Of a DNA stretch of 64,000 nt, positions 1 through 7,105 are shown piece by piece. Every line of letters begins with the position of its first letter. Within the stretch, counting starts at the first letter, position 1. The notes beneath the pieces were generated by a model, which was given only the letters and a program-made list of their open reading frames with translations, ran no database searches and had not been told where the DNA came from. Position numbers and translations under genes: made by a program. This stretch comes from Stenotrophomonas cyclobalanopsidis (GTDB lineage Bacteria; Pseudomonadota; Gammaproteobacteria; Xanthomonadales; Xanthomonadaceae), in the NCBI RefSeq assembly GCF_008710035.1, contig NZ_VYKI01000003.1, positions 170,513-234,512 on the forward strand, in the 5' to 3' direction.

Positions 1-346
1 TGCGCGCGGAATCCGGGGTCTGCGGGCGGCCGGCACGTAAGGGCCTGGCCTCGTCGTCGTCACCGTCCTCTTCATCGTCATCGATGTCGACGTCGACGGC
101 ATTGGCCCCCTCCCCGCTCCCCACCAGCGCGCTGCCGCGCTCATCTGCGTGGCGCTGAGCGACACCGGCATAGACCGGGTCTGCGGTGCGAGCGTAGAGC
201 TCCAGAGAGGCGGCCTTGAGGAATCCCTTGCCGCCCTCACCCACCACCACCCTGCCCTTCTTCCTCAGCTCGACCACGTAGGACGGCTTGCAGCCGATCA
301 GCGAGGCAAGCTCTTTGCCAGTGATCGTCACGTCTTCCTCAGCCAT
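1..346 (-). CDS. Terminase small subunit-like protein (C-terminus outside window)
   Basis: The frame is open from an ATG at 346 to the left edge, giving about 115 residues without a stop. The N-terminus, MAEEDVTITGKELASLIGCK, looks like a helix-turn-helix DNA-recognition segment. It is followed by a basic wing-like stretch (VELRKKGRVVV) and a region resembling the linker of Nu1-type packaging proteins (DPVYAGVAQRHADERG). A strongly acidic run (DVDIDDDEEDGDDDE) lies near residues 85-100. Nu1-type small subunits bind cos or pac DNA and hand it to the large terminase. Its position downstream of the primase on the same strand fits the start of a packaging operon. Another phage DNA-binding protein is possible. 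Confidence 0.55.
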   Translation of the reverse strand, partial: MAEEDVTITGKELASLIGCKPSYVVELRKKGRVVVGEGGKGFLKAASLELYARTADPVYAGVAQRHADERGSALVGSGEGANAVDVDIDDDEEDGDDDEARPLRAGRPQTPDSAR

Positions 347-409
347 TGATTCCCCCTACTCCATTTCCTTCGAAGATCGTTAAAGCGGAAAAACGCGCGC
401 GCGCGAGCA

Positions 410-672
410 TGTGCGGGCTGTGCGGCGGTGTGTGCGGGATGCGGAAGTCGATGAATCCACGCGGCACAAGGCGTGTGCGGCGTGTGCGGGATGTGCGGTC
501 ACCCATATACGCACGCGAGACAATTTGTGGCGTGGCGGCGCGATACCCGTTCGCGCCTGCGCCCGCCCATGTAGGCCGATGCCCGCACATCCCGCACACA
601 CCTACTGCCGCAATCGATTCACAGCAATTCAATGCCCGCACATCCGCCCGCACATCCCGCACACGCCGCACA
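410..672. repeat. Twelve-copy inverted iteron array, candidate replication origin
   Basis: The heptamer TGTGCGG occurs six times in forward orientation (starts 410, 419, 431, 474, 483, 492). It then occurs six times in reverse as CCGCACA (starts 583, 592, 636, 648, 657, 666). Spacings of 9 or 12 bases recur in both halves, and an 84-base core at 499-582 has no copy. The array fills the only gene-free stretch over 300 bases (347-688) and lies directly after the primase-helicase gene. P4-type alpha primase-helicases bind iterons at their origin, so an origin is the favoured reading. An operator or packaging site for the adjacent terminase-like gene is the alternative. Confidence 0.7.
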
Positions 673-688
673 TTGATGGGCATAGTGA

Positions 689-3103
689 TCACGCACGCCC
701 CTTGTAGTCGGAGTACATGCGGCGGAATGACACGACCTGGTCGCCCAGCCATGCCGCCTCTGTCTTTCCGTCAGGCACCGTGCAATCGCCCAGCATCAGG
801 AAGCCATGCGGCCCGTTCACGGTCTGCTCGATCTGGTAGCGCTTCCGCGCCCGGTCGGGGTGGAGGATCTGGCGCTTGCGCACCAGCGCGTTGATGAACT
901 TTGGTGACGGCGCTGGGCGTGGCATGCCTTCGCGTGCGCACCAGGCCTTGTAGACCTCGTACCACTCCTTCGACAGCGCCGGCATGGGTTTCAGCCCGGG
1001 AATGTCATCGCCGTAGAGCTCGTCCAGGAACCGCTGCGGGCTGTCCTGGCTCAGGCCGATCAGCTCTTCCTTCGCCTGGGTCATCGGCGGGTTGGTGCCG
1101 TTGGTGAAGCCGGTCAGGTCAACCTGCAGCAGGTAGTGATGCAGCGCCGCCGTCGCGCCGTTGCGGATATCCGCCAGCACCTCGGTGTAGAACTCCAGGC
1201 TCAGCTTGTCCGGGGTCCAGATCACCGCATGGCGGCGGTCATCCTCTTCCAGCACGACCGGCATCGCCTCGTTTGAGAGGAACACCAGGTTGGCGTGGTT
1301 GTCTTCCTCGTAGGCCTGGATGTTCTTCGGGTTGATGCGGATGCGGTCACCCGTGATCAGCGCCTTGAGCTTGTTCTTGAGGTGGTAGACCTCGGTGCGT
1401 GCAACCACTTCGTCGGCCAGCAGGAACAGTTTGCGGCTTGCCCAGTCGTTGAATTTGTCCTCCAGGGCGGCCTGGTCAAGCACCCGACCGTACTCACCGT
1501 AGAGCTTCATGTACTCATCGAAGAACATGTTCTTGCCGGTGCCCTGCGGGCCATGGATCACGATGGTCGATTTCATCTTGGCGCCCGGATGCTGCAGCGG
1601 GTACGCAAGCCATTTGACCACCCAGTCGTACAGCGCCTTCTGGTTGGACTCGTTCCCGCACATGTGCCAGAGCAGCTGCAGCAGACGGTCGCAGTTGCCC
1701 TCCTGCGGCACCGTCGGCCAGCCTGCGAAGAGATTGCAGGTCACGCCCGGCTTCTCGCCCGAAGGGTCGAAGTCGACCTCGCGGACACGCACGATGGACC
1801 GATCCGAATGCTCCATCCACGCGCGGTGCAGTTCCTTGCGCACGCAGGCATCGCGCATGTCGCCCAGCGCAACCAGCATGTGTTCCTTATGGTCGAACAC
1901 CGTGCCGCCCTGCCCATAGACCAGCGCGAAGCGCTCGAGCAGCTCGGTCAGCGAGTGAATGGGGGTAAGGCGATCAGTCCCCTCGCCCCCGTCGCTGGTG
2001 ATGGAAGGCACGCGTCTTTCTGCAGGCACCCGCCAGGAGAGCTCCGTGAGACGGGCCTCGACCTGCGCGCGCACGACGTGCAGGCCCTCCTGGGCGTGCA
2101 AATCGTTGAAGTCGCTGACCTTGCGACCGCTGTCGATAAAGCGCTGTCGCCTGGCCGATTCATCGGCAAAGACCGGGTGCAGCACCGCTCCGCCCACGTC
2201 CAGCGCAGCGGCCTCTGCACCGAGAAGGCCGGCATTCGACGCGCCATGCGGCTGCATGCAGGATGGGCAGAACTGCGGATGATCGGCCAGCACCAGGCGG
2301 CCCTTGCAGTGCCGGCACTTCTGCAACACGTCGTCGTCGGCGCACAGCAGCAGCTTGATGCCGCGATAGCGCTTCGCGAGGGCCGAGGCGACAGCCAGCA
2401 TGTTGCCAGCATCGAAGGCCACGGCCACCGGGTAGCCCGTCGCCATGTGCAGCGTGGCCGCCGTGGCATAGCCCTCAGCCACCAGCAGGATCCACTGGGG
2501 GCTTCCGCCGATCAGGTGGAAGTGGCCCTTCTTGACCATACCGGCCGGCCAGTACTCCTTCGCGGGCTTGCGCCCCGCGGCAGCCAGCTTGGCGCTACGC
2601 AACACCTGCAGGCCGTGCACCTGGCCGCTGACGTCAAGTAGCGGGACGAGAGCGGCGCCCGTGGTGCCATAGCGCAGACCGAAACCCTGCACGCCCTTGC
2701 TGACCAGGTAGTCGGCCTCGCCAACGGCATTGGCCTTGGCCCACGCCGACGACGCCCTCTCGGCCGCGCGCTTCGCTTGGGTCTGACGGGCGGATTCGGC
2801 CCTGCGACGGTCCTCGGCAAGCCGGTTGCGCAGCGCTTCGCGCTGCTCATCGGAGAAGATCTTGTCGCGCTTGCGCAGATCGACCTTCGTTGCGCCGTTC
2901 TCGTTGCCGTGCCAGACGCCGTATGTCCCGACGACCAGCACTTCGCCGGCCGAGGTGTTCAGTTCGTGGAGTGCGTACCAGCCGCGGCGCTCGCGTGAGC
3001 CCTCGACACGGCAGCGGACCATGCGCCCGGTGGTGTCCAGTTCGGTGACCAGCAGCCCTGCAGACTGCAGCTGCTGCAGCACATCCCCATAGTTCTCAGA
3101 CAT
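689..3103 (-). CDS. Phage primase-helicase (TOPRIM plus superfamily 3-like helicase)
   Basis: 804 residues. Residues 200-330 form a TOPRIM-like primase domain: AEGYATAATLH at 209-219, FDAGNM at 230-235 and ADDD at 255-258. A four-cysteine zinc-finger insert (CRHC at 263, CPSC at 279) sits inside it. The C-terminal half is a DUF5906-type helicase with Walker A GPQGTGKN at 518-525, Walker B LFLLADEV at 559-566 and a downstream FLSNE sensor-like motif near 608. Such proteins prime and unwind phage or plasmid DNA at the element's own origin. It is the last gene of the early leftward operon and abuts the iteron array. P4 alpha-like replication initiation is inferred. Confidence 0.9.
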   Translation of the reverse strand: MSENYGDVLQQLQSAGLLVTELDTTGRMVRCRVEGSRERRGWYALHELNTSAGEVLVVGTYGVWHGNENGATKVDLRKRDKIFSDEQREALRNRLAEDRRRAESARQTQAKRAAERASSAWAKANAVGEADYLVSKGVQGFGLRYGTTGAALVPLLDVSGQVHGLQVLRSAKLAAAGRKPAKEYWPAGMVKKGHFHLIGGSPQWILLVAEGYATAATLHMATGYPVAVAFDAGNMLAVASALAKRYRGIKLLLCADDDVLQKCRHCKGRLVLADHPQFCPSCMQPHGASNAGLLGAEAAALDVGGAVLHPVFADESARRQRFIDSGRKVSDFNDLHAQEGLHVVRAQVEARLTELSWRVPAERRVPSITSDGGEGTDRLTPIHSLTELLERFALVYGQGGTVFDHKEHMLVALGDMRDACVRKELHRAWMEHSDRSIVRVREVDFDPSGEKPGVTCNLFAGWPTVPQEGNCDRLLQLLWHMCGNESNQKALYDWVVKWLAYPLQHPGAKMKSTIVIHGPQGTGKNMFFDEYMKLYGEYGRVLDQAALEDKFNDWASRKLFLLADEVVARTEVYHLKNKLKALITGDRIRINPKNIQAYEEDNHANLVFLSNEAMPVVLEEDDRRHAVIWTPDKLSLEFYTEVLADIRNGATAALHHYLLQVDLTGFTNGTNPPMTQAKEELIGLSQDSPQRFLDELYGDDIPGLKPMPALSKEWYEVYKAWCAREGMPRPAPSPKFINALVRKRQILHPDRARKRYQIEQTVNGPHGFLMLGDCTVPDGKTEAAWLGDQVVSFRRMYSDYKGRA

Positions 3104-3298
3104 TCAGTAGTTTCCCGAGCCGCTATCTACCCAGGAAATGCGCGTCTGATTACCCGCGTTCGCCAAAGCCAGGGAGGACCCATCGCTGGTATCGCGAATG
3201 GCTCGCAATGCCAGGGCGGATTCAGTAGCGCGGGCAGCACGCGGCCTTTCACGAGCCACCCGGGGGGATGGGGCCGAATCAATGCTTGCGTGATACAT
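3104..3298 (-). CDS. Small hypothetical phage protein upstream of the primase
   Basis: 64 residues. It starts at ATG 3298 with GGGGAA just upstream, overlaps the preceding gene by 20 bases and stops immediately before the primase ATG. That packing suggests a real, translationally coupled gene. The N-terminal half is rich in Arg and Ala and the C-terminus is polar (WVDSGSGNY). No domain is recognised. It could be a coupling leader for the primase. Confidence 0.5.
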   Translation of the reverse strand: MYHASIDSAPSPRVARERPRAARATESALALRAIRDTSDGSSLALANAGNQTRISWVDSGSGNY

Positions 3299-3509
3299 CA
3301 GGGTTCCCCAAAGGCAGGCTGCGCTGCCGGTTGTCTAGCTGCTCTTGTCGCTGGCGGATACGCTCGCGCTCCGCCAATGCTTCTTCACCTACCAACCCGG
3401 GCACCGCATCAGTCAGCGCCAGGGCGGCCAGTTCCATTGCTTGCCGCGCAGATGCGCAGGCTATGCCACGCCGTCGATATCGGGATCGATGGGCGTGGTG
3501 AGTTGCCAC
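3279..3509 (-). CDS. Small hypothetical phage protein (GTG start)
   Basis: 76 residues from a GTG at 3509. The GTG was chosen because GGAGG lies about eight bases upstream, inside the end of the CII-like gene whose stop is at 3511. The longer reading frame upstream overlaps the CII-like gene and looks like shadow sequence. The C-terminal half is charged and probably helical (EEALAERERIRQRQEQLDNR), suggesting a short coiled coil. The function is unknown; it belongs to the leftward early operon. Confidence 0.5.
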   Translation of the reverse strand: MATHHAHRSRYRRRGIACASARQAMELAALALTDAVPGLVGEEALAERERIRQRQEQLDNRQRSLPLGNPDVSRKH

Positions 3510-3510
3510 G

Positions 3511-4041
3511 TCAGTCCTCCATCCCCTGCTGACCAGCAGCACGGCAGGCGTTGCGCTCCAGGCGGTAGCAGAGCTTGCGCACCTCGCGCGACAGGTCTTG
3601 AATTCGATCCGCCTCGGGGACAGTGAGGCGCTGGTCCGCCAGCGCGTCGATACCTGCACCGGCCAGCGCACCTGTCAGCTTGTGCAGCTCCAGCAACTTC
3701 GCCTGGATCGCGGCCAGCTCATCGGGCCAGCCCCCCTCAGGTGGCGGCGGGACATAGTCGACCATCAGGTCGTACTGGCCTGCGAGGGAGCACACCCAGT
3801 CGGTAGCACTCTCCTGCGTGACCACGAACTGCTGCAGGTAGTCGGTCAGGATCTCGGCCATCTCCATGGAGATAGACTCACCATCGACGCCCCGCAGTTT
3901 CTTGCGCAGTGTTTCGGCCGAGATCGACTTGCCCCGGCGCTTGCTGATGTGTGCGGCGGCATCCTGCAGGCCACCTGGGGCGCGGGTCACTGCGTTATGC
4001 AGCGCATCCCGCCAGTAAAGGTCAGAGCGGAGGCAAGTCAT
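3511..4041 (-). CDS. CII-like phage regulatory protein
   Basis: 176 residues, resembling the Phage_CP76/CII family. The N-terminal half contains a putative DNA-binding region (DALHNAVTRAPGGLQDAAAHI followed by SAETLRKKLRG), then MEMAEILTDYLQQF. The C-terminal half is a predicted helical segment ending in VRKLCYRLERN. Proteins of this family act at the lysis-lysogeny switch of P2-like and lambda-like phages by activating repressor or integrase promoters. Its ATG overlaps the previous gene's stop (ATGA at 4038-4041), so translation is probably coupled. No target promoter was identified. Confidence 0.7.
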   Translation of the reverse strand: MTCLRSDLYWRDALHNAVTRAPGGLQDAAAHISKRRGKSISAETLRKKLRGVDGESISMEMAEILTDYLQQFVVTQESATDWVCSLAGQYDLMVDYVPPPPEGGWPDELAAIQAKLLELHKLTGALAGAGIDALADQRLTVPEADRIQDLSREVRKLCYRLERNACRAAGQQGMED

Positions 4042-4247
4042 GCTCCCCCCTGAAACGCGCCATCGATCAGCGTGGGAAGGCTGGCAGCAGCCGGCGCAAC
4101 ATTGGCGCCATGGCAGAGATCATCAGCTTCCCGCAGCGCATGCACTTCACCGCTCTTCGCTCCTACGACGCCGCATCCGGCATCGGTGGCGTGGTCGCGG
4201 TCCTGTTCGCCCCGGCGCGTCAGGCCCATGTAGGCAGAGCACTTCAT
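4038..4247 (-). CDS. Small hypothetical phage protein
   Basis: 69 residues. The ATG at 4247 overlaps the stop of the Cro-like gene by four bases, and the stop overlaps the CII-like ATG by four bases. That double ATGA coupling is the main support. Three cysteines (residues 3, 25 and 45) are present but form no clear zinc motif. No family is recognised. Confidence 0.5.
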   Translation of the reverse strand: MKCSAYMGLTRRGEQDRDHATDAGCGVVGAKSGEVHALREADDLCHGANVAPAAASLPTLIDGAFQGGA

Positions 4248-4480
4248 GCCGTCTCAGCCGGCCAGATGTCAGGGCGGATTGCGGCCAGGGCCAACGGCTC
4301 GCATCCGAGCTCGCCGCCGATCTCAACGGATGCCTCCTGAATCTTTCGTGCCAGGATCGGACTGGGCTTCTTGTTCCTCCATCCGGTCGCGCACTGCCAC
4401 AGGTATCCCTCAGAACTGCCGGTCAGGGCAGCGAGGCGCCGCTTACGTTCGGGGTCCGAAATGAAGGTGAGTAGGTCCAT
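4244..4480 (-). CDS. Cro/YdaS-like antirepressor or regulator
   Basis: 78 residues from ATG 4480. A longer frame starting at 4519 would run through the operator and -35 region, so the inner ATG is preferred. The sequence resembles YdaS/Cro-type helix-turn-helix proteins: DLLTFISDPERKRRLAALTG, then SEGYLWQCATGWRNKKPSPI as the recognition region and ARKIQEAS as the closing helix. Proteins of this type are produced first after induction and block the CI-type repressor. It is the first gene of the leftward operon and diverges from the CI-like gene across a shared operator region. Confidence 0.75.
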   Translation of the reverse strand: MDLLTFISDPERKRRLAALTGSSEGYLWQCATGWRNKKPSPILARKIQEASVEIGGELGCEPLALAAIRPDIWPAETA

Positions 4481-4490
4481 AGGGCTAGTA

Positions 4491-4519
4491 TTTAGCCCGC
4501 AGCTAAACCCTGTTGTCAA
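4491..4519 (-). promoter_or_regulatory. Leftward early promoter with embedded operator O1
   Basis: On the minus strand a perfect -35 TTGACA (4519-4514) is followed by a 17-base spacer and a -10-like GCTAAA (4496-4491). The spacer and -10 contain the palindrome TTTAGCTGCGGGCTAAA (4491-4507). A repressor bound there would block RNA polymerase. The same layout recurs at 6075-6103. Confidence 0.75.
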
Positions 4520-4540
4520 GCTGGCGGCGAAACAACGCTG

Positions 4541-4557
4541 TTTAGCTACTAGCTACG
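4541..4557 (+). promoter_or_regulatory. Operator O2 in front of the CI-like gene
   Basis: TTTAGCTACTAGCTACG is an imperfect copy of the 17-base palindrome at O1, with half-site TTTAGCT and second half AGCTA. It ends nine bases before the CI-like ATG, a position suited to autoregulation. No convincing -35/-10 for the rightward repressor transcript was found. Confidence 0.6.
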
Positions 4558-4565
4558 CTTCCCGC

Positions 4566-5120
4566 ATGGATGCCATCACCGCTAGACACCTCAACCTTCA
4601 GGCGCTGGTCGCCACGCTGAAACCCCAGCTGGGAACTCAGAAGGCGATCGCCATCCACCTGGATATGGCCCCCTCCTACCTCAACCAGCTGTTGAGCGGG
4701 AAGAAGCTGGGCGATGACGCCGCGCGCAAGATCGAACGGTCAGCGGGGCTGTCACATGGTTGGTTGGATCAACCCAGGTCTGAAGATGCTGCTGTCGATG
4801 CAGCTGCTGCTGGTTCTCAGGATTTGCGAATCGACCCTGAGATCATCGCCTCCGCGATCAGGCTCGTCAGGCTCACCTTCGCTAACCTTGGAATTGATGA
4901 CTTCAGCAATGAGGACGACGGTACGCCACTGGCTTATGCCTACGAGTACCTCTATCACCGAGGCGAGGCGACGGTAACCCCTGACAACCTGATCGATTTT
5001 AGCAAGGCGCTTGCGCAAAGGCTCAGGGAGAAGGATGGAGAACCAGAAGAAGGAGCCCCCGGCCGCGGGGACACTCGAGGCATTGGCGCAGGTGATCGCG
5101 CAGCGCGTCGCAAGGCGTGA
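4566..5120 (+). CDS. CI-like phage repressor (no peptidase domain)
   Basis: 184 residues from ATG 4566; the frame extends further upstream, but only through the operators. A helix-turn-helix spans about residues 18-60: TQKAIAIHLDMAPSYLNQLL, then SGKKLGDDAARKIE, followed by LSHGWLDQP, a signature common in phage repressors. The C-terminal part is acidic and has no S24 autoprotease residues. It may therefore be inactivated by an antirepressor rather than by RecA-driven self-cleavage (inference). It is the best candidate to bind the four related operators O1-O4. No strong ribosome-binding site is visible, so a leaderless or short-leader transcript is possible. Confidence 0.8.
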   Translation: MDAITARHLNLQALVATLKPQLGTQKAIAIHLDMAPSYLNQLLSGKKLGDDAARKIERSAGLSHGWLDQPRSEDAAVDAAAAGSQDLRIDPEIIASAIRLVRLTFANLGIDDFSNEDDGTPLAYAYEYLYHRGEATVTPDNLIDFSKALAQRLREKDGEPEEGAPGRGDTRGIGAGDRAARRKA

Positions 5121-5406
5121 TGGGCAGAAGCCCAAGCTGCGCGTAGTCGCAGCGACGAAGCCATCAACCATCGATAACGTGACGCGGGACAGCATCCTCC
5201 GTCGCATCCGCTGGCTGCGCGATCACTACAACCTGGGCTGCTTGATCGACCAGGCAACGTTCAACACGCCTGGCATCGACTGCCTGGAAAACGATGCGCT
5301 GGTGCAGCTGCATCGGGAAATGGAGGCTGCCAGGGAATGCTGCATGGAAGGCGTCCCCTTAGATGAAGCGGGCTTCATTAGGGACGTTTCCATTCAAGAC
5401 GCTTGA
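5035..5406 (+). CDS. Hypothetical protein co-transcribed with the CI-like repressor
   Basis: 123 residues. The ATG at 5035 was chosen because GGGAGAAGG lies just before it; the gene starts inside the last 86 bases of the repressor gene. The N-terminus is charged (MENQKKEPPAAGTLEALAQ). The middle contains a helical segment (DNVTRDSILRRIRWLRDHYN) and the C-terminus is acidic. No known domain is recognised. Co-expression with the repressor suggests a role during lysogeny, such as maintenance or superinfection control (inference). Confidence 0.6.
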   Translation: MENQKKEPPAAGTLEALAQVIAQRVARRDGQKPKLRVVAATKPSTIDNVTRDSILRRIRWLRDHYNLGCLIDQATFNTPGIDCLENDALVQLHREMEAARECCMEGVPLDEAGFIRDVSIQDA

Positions 5407-5421
5407 CGTGGAGCTGCAACA

Positions 5422-5444
5422 AGTGGGCGCAGTCAGCGCCCACT
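5422..5444. terminator. Bidirectional hairpin between convergent genes
   Basis: A perfect nine-base-pair stem (AGTGGGCGC / GCGCCCACT) with a five-base loop lies between the stop codons of the converging genes ending at 5406 and 5449. There is no long T run, so efficiency is uncertain. Confidence 0.6.
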
Positions 5445-5448
5445 CCCG

Positions 5449-5985
5449 TCACTTGCCGCCAGCTGAGTACTTCTCCCGCGTGGCGCGCTCACGCTCACTA
5501 CGAGCATCAGCACATCGCCTCCTGGCTTCCGCCATTTGGGTGTCGGCAGAAGTTCTGTCCGCCGTCTGCGACTGGTGCAGGCTTGCTATCTGGGACCGGA
5601 TTCCAGCCTCGTAGGTGGCGCCAGCCAGATTGTTGCTGGCCTTGGCCAAGTCACGGTTAAGTGCAGCGATCTGGCGTGACACATCCTGCCCGCGCACGTT
5701 GACCGGACCGTAGATCCTGCTTTGCTCCGAAGACAGGCAGTTCCGCTCGGCGATGCCTGCATCCGCCAGCTCTGTCGTCTGGTAAACCGCAGCGCGATTG
5801 GCAGCCTCACCCGCACTCTCTGTTGAAGCCCGGTTAGAACGGAGCCTCATTGGTGCAGCACCTGCGGAACACGGGTCTTGCGAGTAGACCGTCTCCCCGC
5901 TCGCTCCCTTGCACTTGAACACCTCAGCTGAAGACCACGGCGAAACCACCAGCGCAACCCCTAACACCAACACCCTGCTGAACAT
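5449..5985 (-). CDS. Secreted DUF4124-domain protein, probable lysogenic accessory gene
   Basis: 178 residues from ATG 5985, which has GGGAGG six bases upstream; an earlier ATG at 6045 lacks this. A signal peptide is visible (MFSRVLVLGVALVVSPWSSA). It is followed by a DUF4124-type segment, AEVFKCKGASGETVYSQDPC, with the paired cysteines common in xanthomonad envelope proteins. The C-terminal part is helical, possibly coiled coil (RQIAALNRDLAKASNNLAG, then EARRRCADARSERERATREK). A periplasmic location is predicted. Its opposite orientation between the two early operons suggests an accessory (moron) gene expressed in the lysogen. Confidence 0.7.
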   Translation of the reverse strand: MFSRVLVLGVALVVSPWSSAEVFKCKGASGETVYSQDPCSAGAAPMRLRSNRASTESAGEAANRAAVYQTTELADAGIAERNCLSSEQSRIYGPVNVRGQDVSRQIAALNRDLAKASNNLAGATYEAGIRSQIASLHQSQTADRTSADTQMAEARRRCADARSERERATREKYSAGGK

Positions 5986-6059
5986 TGCAGCCTCCCTGGC
6001 CCTGATACGCCTGGGAATTATCCGTCGTGTCCAGCCCATTTCCATCCCCCGTCAATAAA

Positions 6060-6076
6060 TTTAGCTGCCAGCTATT
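6060..6076 (-). promoter_or_regulatory. Operator O3 upstream of the DUF4124 gene
   Basis: TTTAGCTGCCAGCTATT is a third copy of the 17-base palindrome. It falls in the 17-base spacer of a possible leftward promoter with -35 TTGCAA (6080-6075) and a weak -10 TATTGA. TTGCAA is its own reverse complement, so the same hexamer could serve both this promoter and the rightward one. Confidence 0.5.
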
Positions 6077-6103
6077 GCAATGATAATTTAGCTGTGGGAT
6101 AAA
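6075..6103 (+). promoter_or_regulatory. Rightward operon promoter with embedded operator O4
   Basis: The -35 TTGCAA (6075-6080), a 17-base spacer and the -10 GATAAA (6098-6103) form a good promoter. The operator TTTAGCTGTGGGATAAA (6087-6103) starts six bases after the -35 and overlaps the -10, exactly as at the leftward early promoter. It precedes the gene cluster beginning at 6232. Confidence 0.7.
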
Positions 6104-6231
6104 TTGCTCCGCCGGCATTCCACCGGCGGGCGACCGGCGGGTCGCCAAGCGGACCGGGCCTCCCCTCCCTGCCGCAGCCGCTCCCCACGGCAGATGACCC
6201 GCCGGCGCCCTCTCTTAATCAGGAGCGCGCC

Positions 6232-6456
6232 ATGTCTCATCGCCACGCCGATCCGAGCCCAACCCTACTGCCGCTGCTGGCCGTTAAGGCCCTGCTGGCG
6301 CTGGCGGCCCGCGATCACAGCACCGCCCGGACCCTGTGGACCCGCAGCAAGGGCGAGCACAGCCGCAACCAGCTGCGCCGCTCGCGCCGCATGGGCGTTG
6401 CGAGCCTTCACATGGAAGCCTGCTCGCGGGATATGTCAGCTGAGGTGCGGTCATGA
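6232..6456 (+). CDS. Small basic hypothetical phage protein, first gene of rightward operon
   Basis: 74 residues. The ATG at 6232 is preceded by AGGAG at good spacing. The protein is rich in Arg and Ala (NQLRRSRRMGVASLH) and may bind nucleic acid. Its last residues (CSRDMSAEVRS) nearly repeat the end of the next protein, and the ATGA at 6453 couples it to that gene. No family is recognised. Confidence 0.6.
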   Translation: MSHRHADPSPTLLPLLAVKALLALAARDHSTARTLWTRSKGEHSRNQLRRSRRMGVASLHMEACSRDMSAEVRS

Positions 6457-6815
6457 GCCGTCAATACCGCGACGAGCAACTGCAGCTCGGCACCCACCTG
6501 TCAACGCTGGAACGCGCCGCTGAAGAAGCCCTCGCTGCGGCTCGAACCGCATATCCTCCTGGCGCGCTCTGCATCGTCCGGTCGCAGCGTTGCGGCTACG
6601 CAGTCGTCGAACGCGAAGCGAAGATCATCAGCACAGTCGCAGAACTTCACGTTACCCACTCCGGACGCCCCTGGGCTTCGATAACGGTACGAACGAAGAA
6701 TCTGCGCACGGGCAAGGTCAAGGCGTTTTACCCGTCTGTGGAAGTTGCTGGGAAGCCGAGCATTCGCACCGTAAAACCCTGCGCGCGGTATATGTCGGCC
6801 GAGGTGCAGGCATGA
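6453..6815 (+). CDS. Hypothetical phage protein
   Basis: 120 residues, starting in a four-base overlap with the previous gene. The N-terminus is helical (YRDEQLQLGTHLSTLERAA). The centre looks like a small beta-rich domain (ASITVRTKNLRTGKVKAFYP). The end (CARYMSAEVQA) echoes the preceding protein. The function is unknown. Confidence 0.6.
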   Translation: MSRQYRDEQLQLGTHLSTLERAAEEALAAARTAYPPGALCIVRSQRCGYAVVEREAKIISTVAELHVTHSGRPWASITVRTKNLRTGKVKAFYPSVEVAGKPSIRTVKPCARYMSAEVQA

Positions 6816-7105
6816 AGACTTTGCCTCAGTTCATCGCGCCATGCTTCGACGCAACGCTGTCAGTGAATCGCTACACCGCTGACCGGTGGGCGATCCATCT
6901 CTTCAAGTCCGAGGAGAAGCGGGCGAAGTTCCGATCCATCGTGCTGATACTCGGGGAGCCCAACCAGCTTCCGGAGCTTGATCCCGGCGATACCAACAGC
7001 GCACCCAAGCTGTGGCTCGGCAAAGCTGCTTTTGAGCTTCCGACAGAGCTGGCATCGAAGCTCAGATCTTTCTTGGGCGAGCACACCGAAGGTGGTGTCG
7101 CGTGA
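6812..7105 (+). CDS. Hypothetical phage protein
   Basis: 97 residues. The ATG at 6812 overlaps the previous stop by four bases, with GAGGTG upstream. Its features are ADRWAIHLFKSEEKRAKFRS near residues 24-43 and PKLWLGKAAFELPTELASKL near 65-85. No domain is recognised. The gene overlaps the next by four bases (GTGA). Confidence 0.6.
   Translation: MKTLPQFIAPCFDATLSVNRYTADRWAIHLFKSEEKRAKFRSIVLILGEPNQLPELDPGDTNSAPKLWLGKAAFELPTELASKLRSFLGEHTEGGVA

Noticed and set aside
410..672. CRISPR array
   Set aside because: Repeats are seven bases long, change orientation and lack uniform spacers.
1295..2641. Long plus-strand ORF of 448 codons opposite the primase gene
   Set aside because: Shadow of the primase-helicase; composition is Arg/His/Val-rich nonsense and no start signal is seen.
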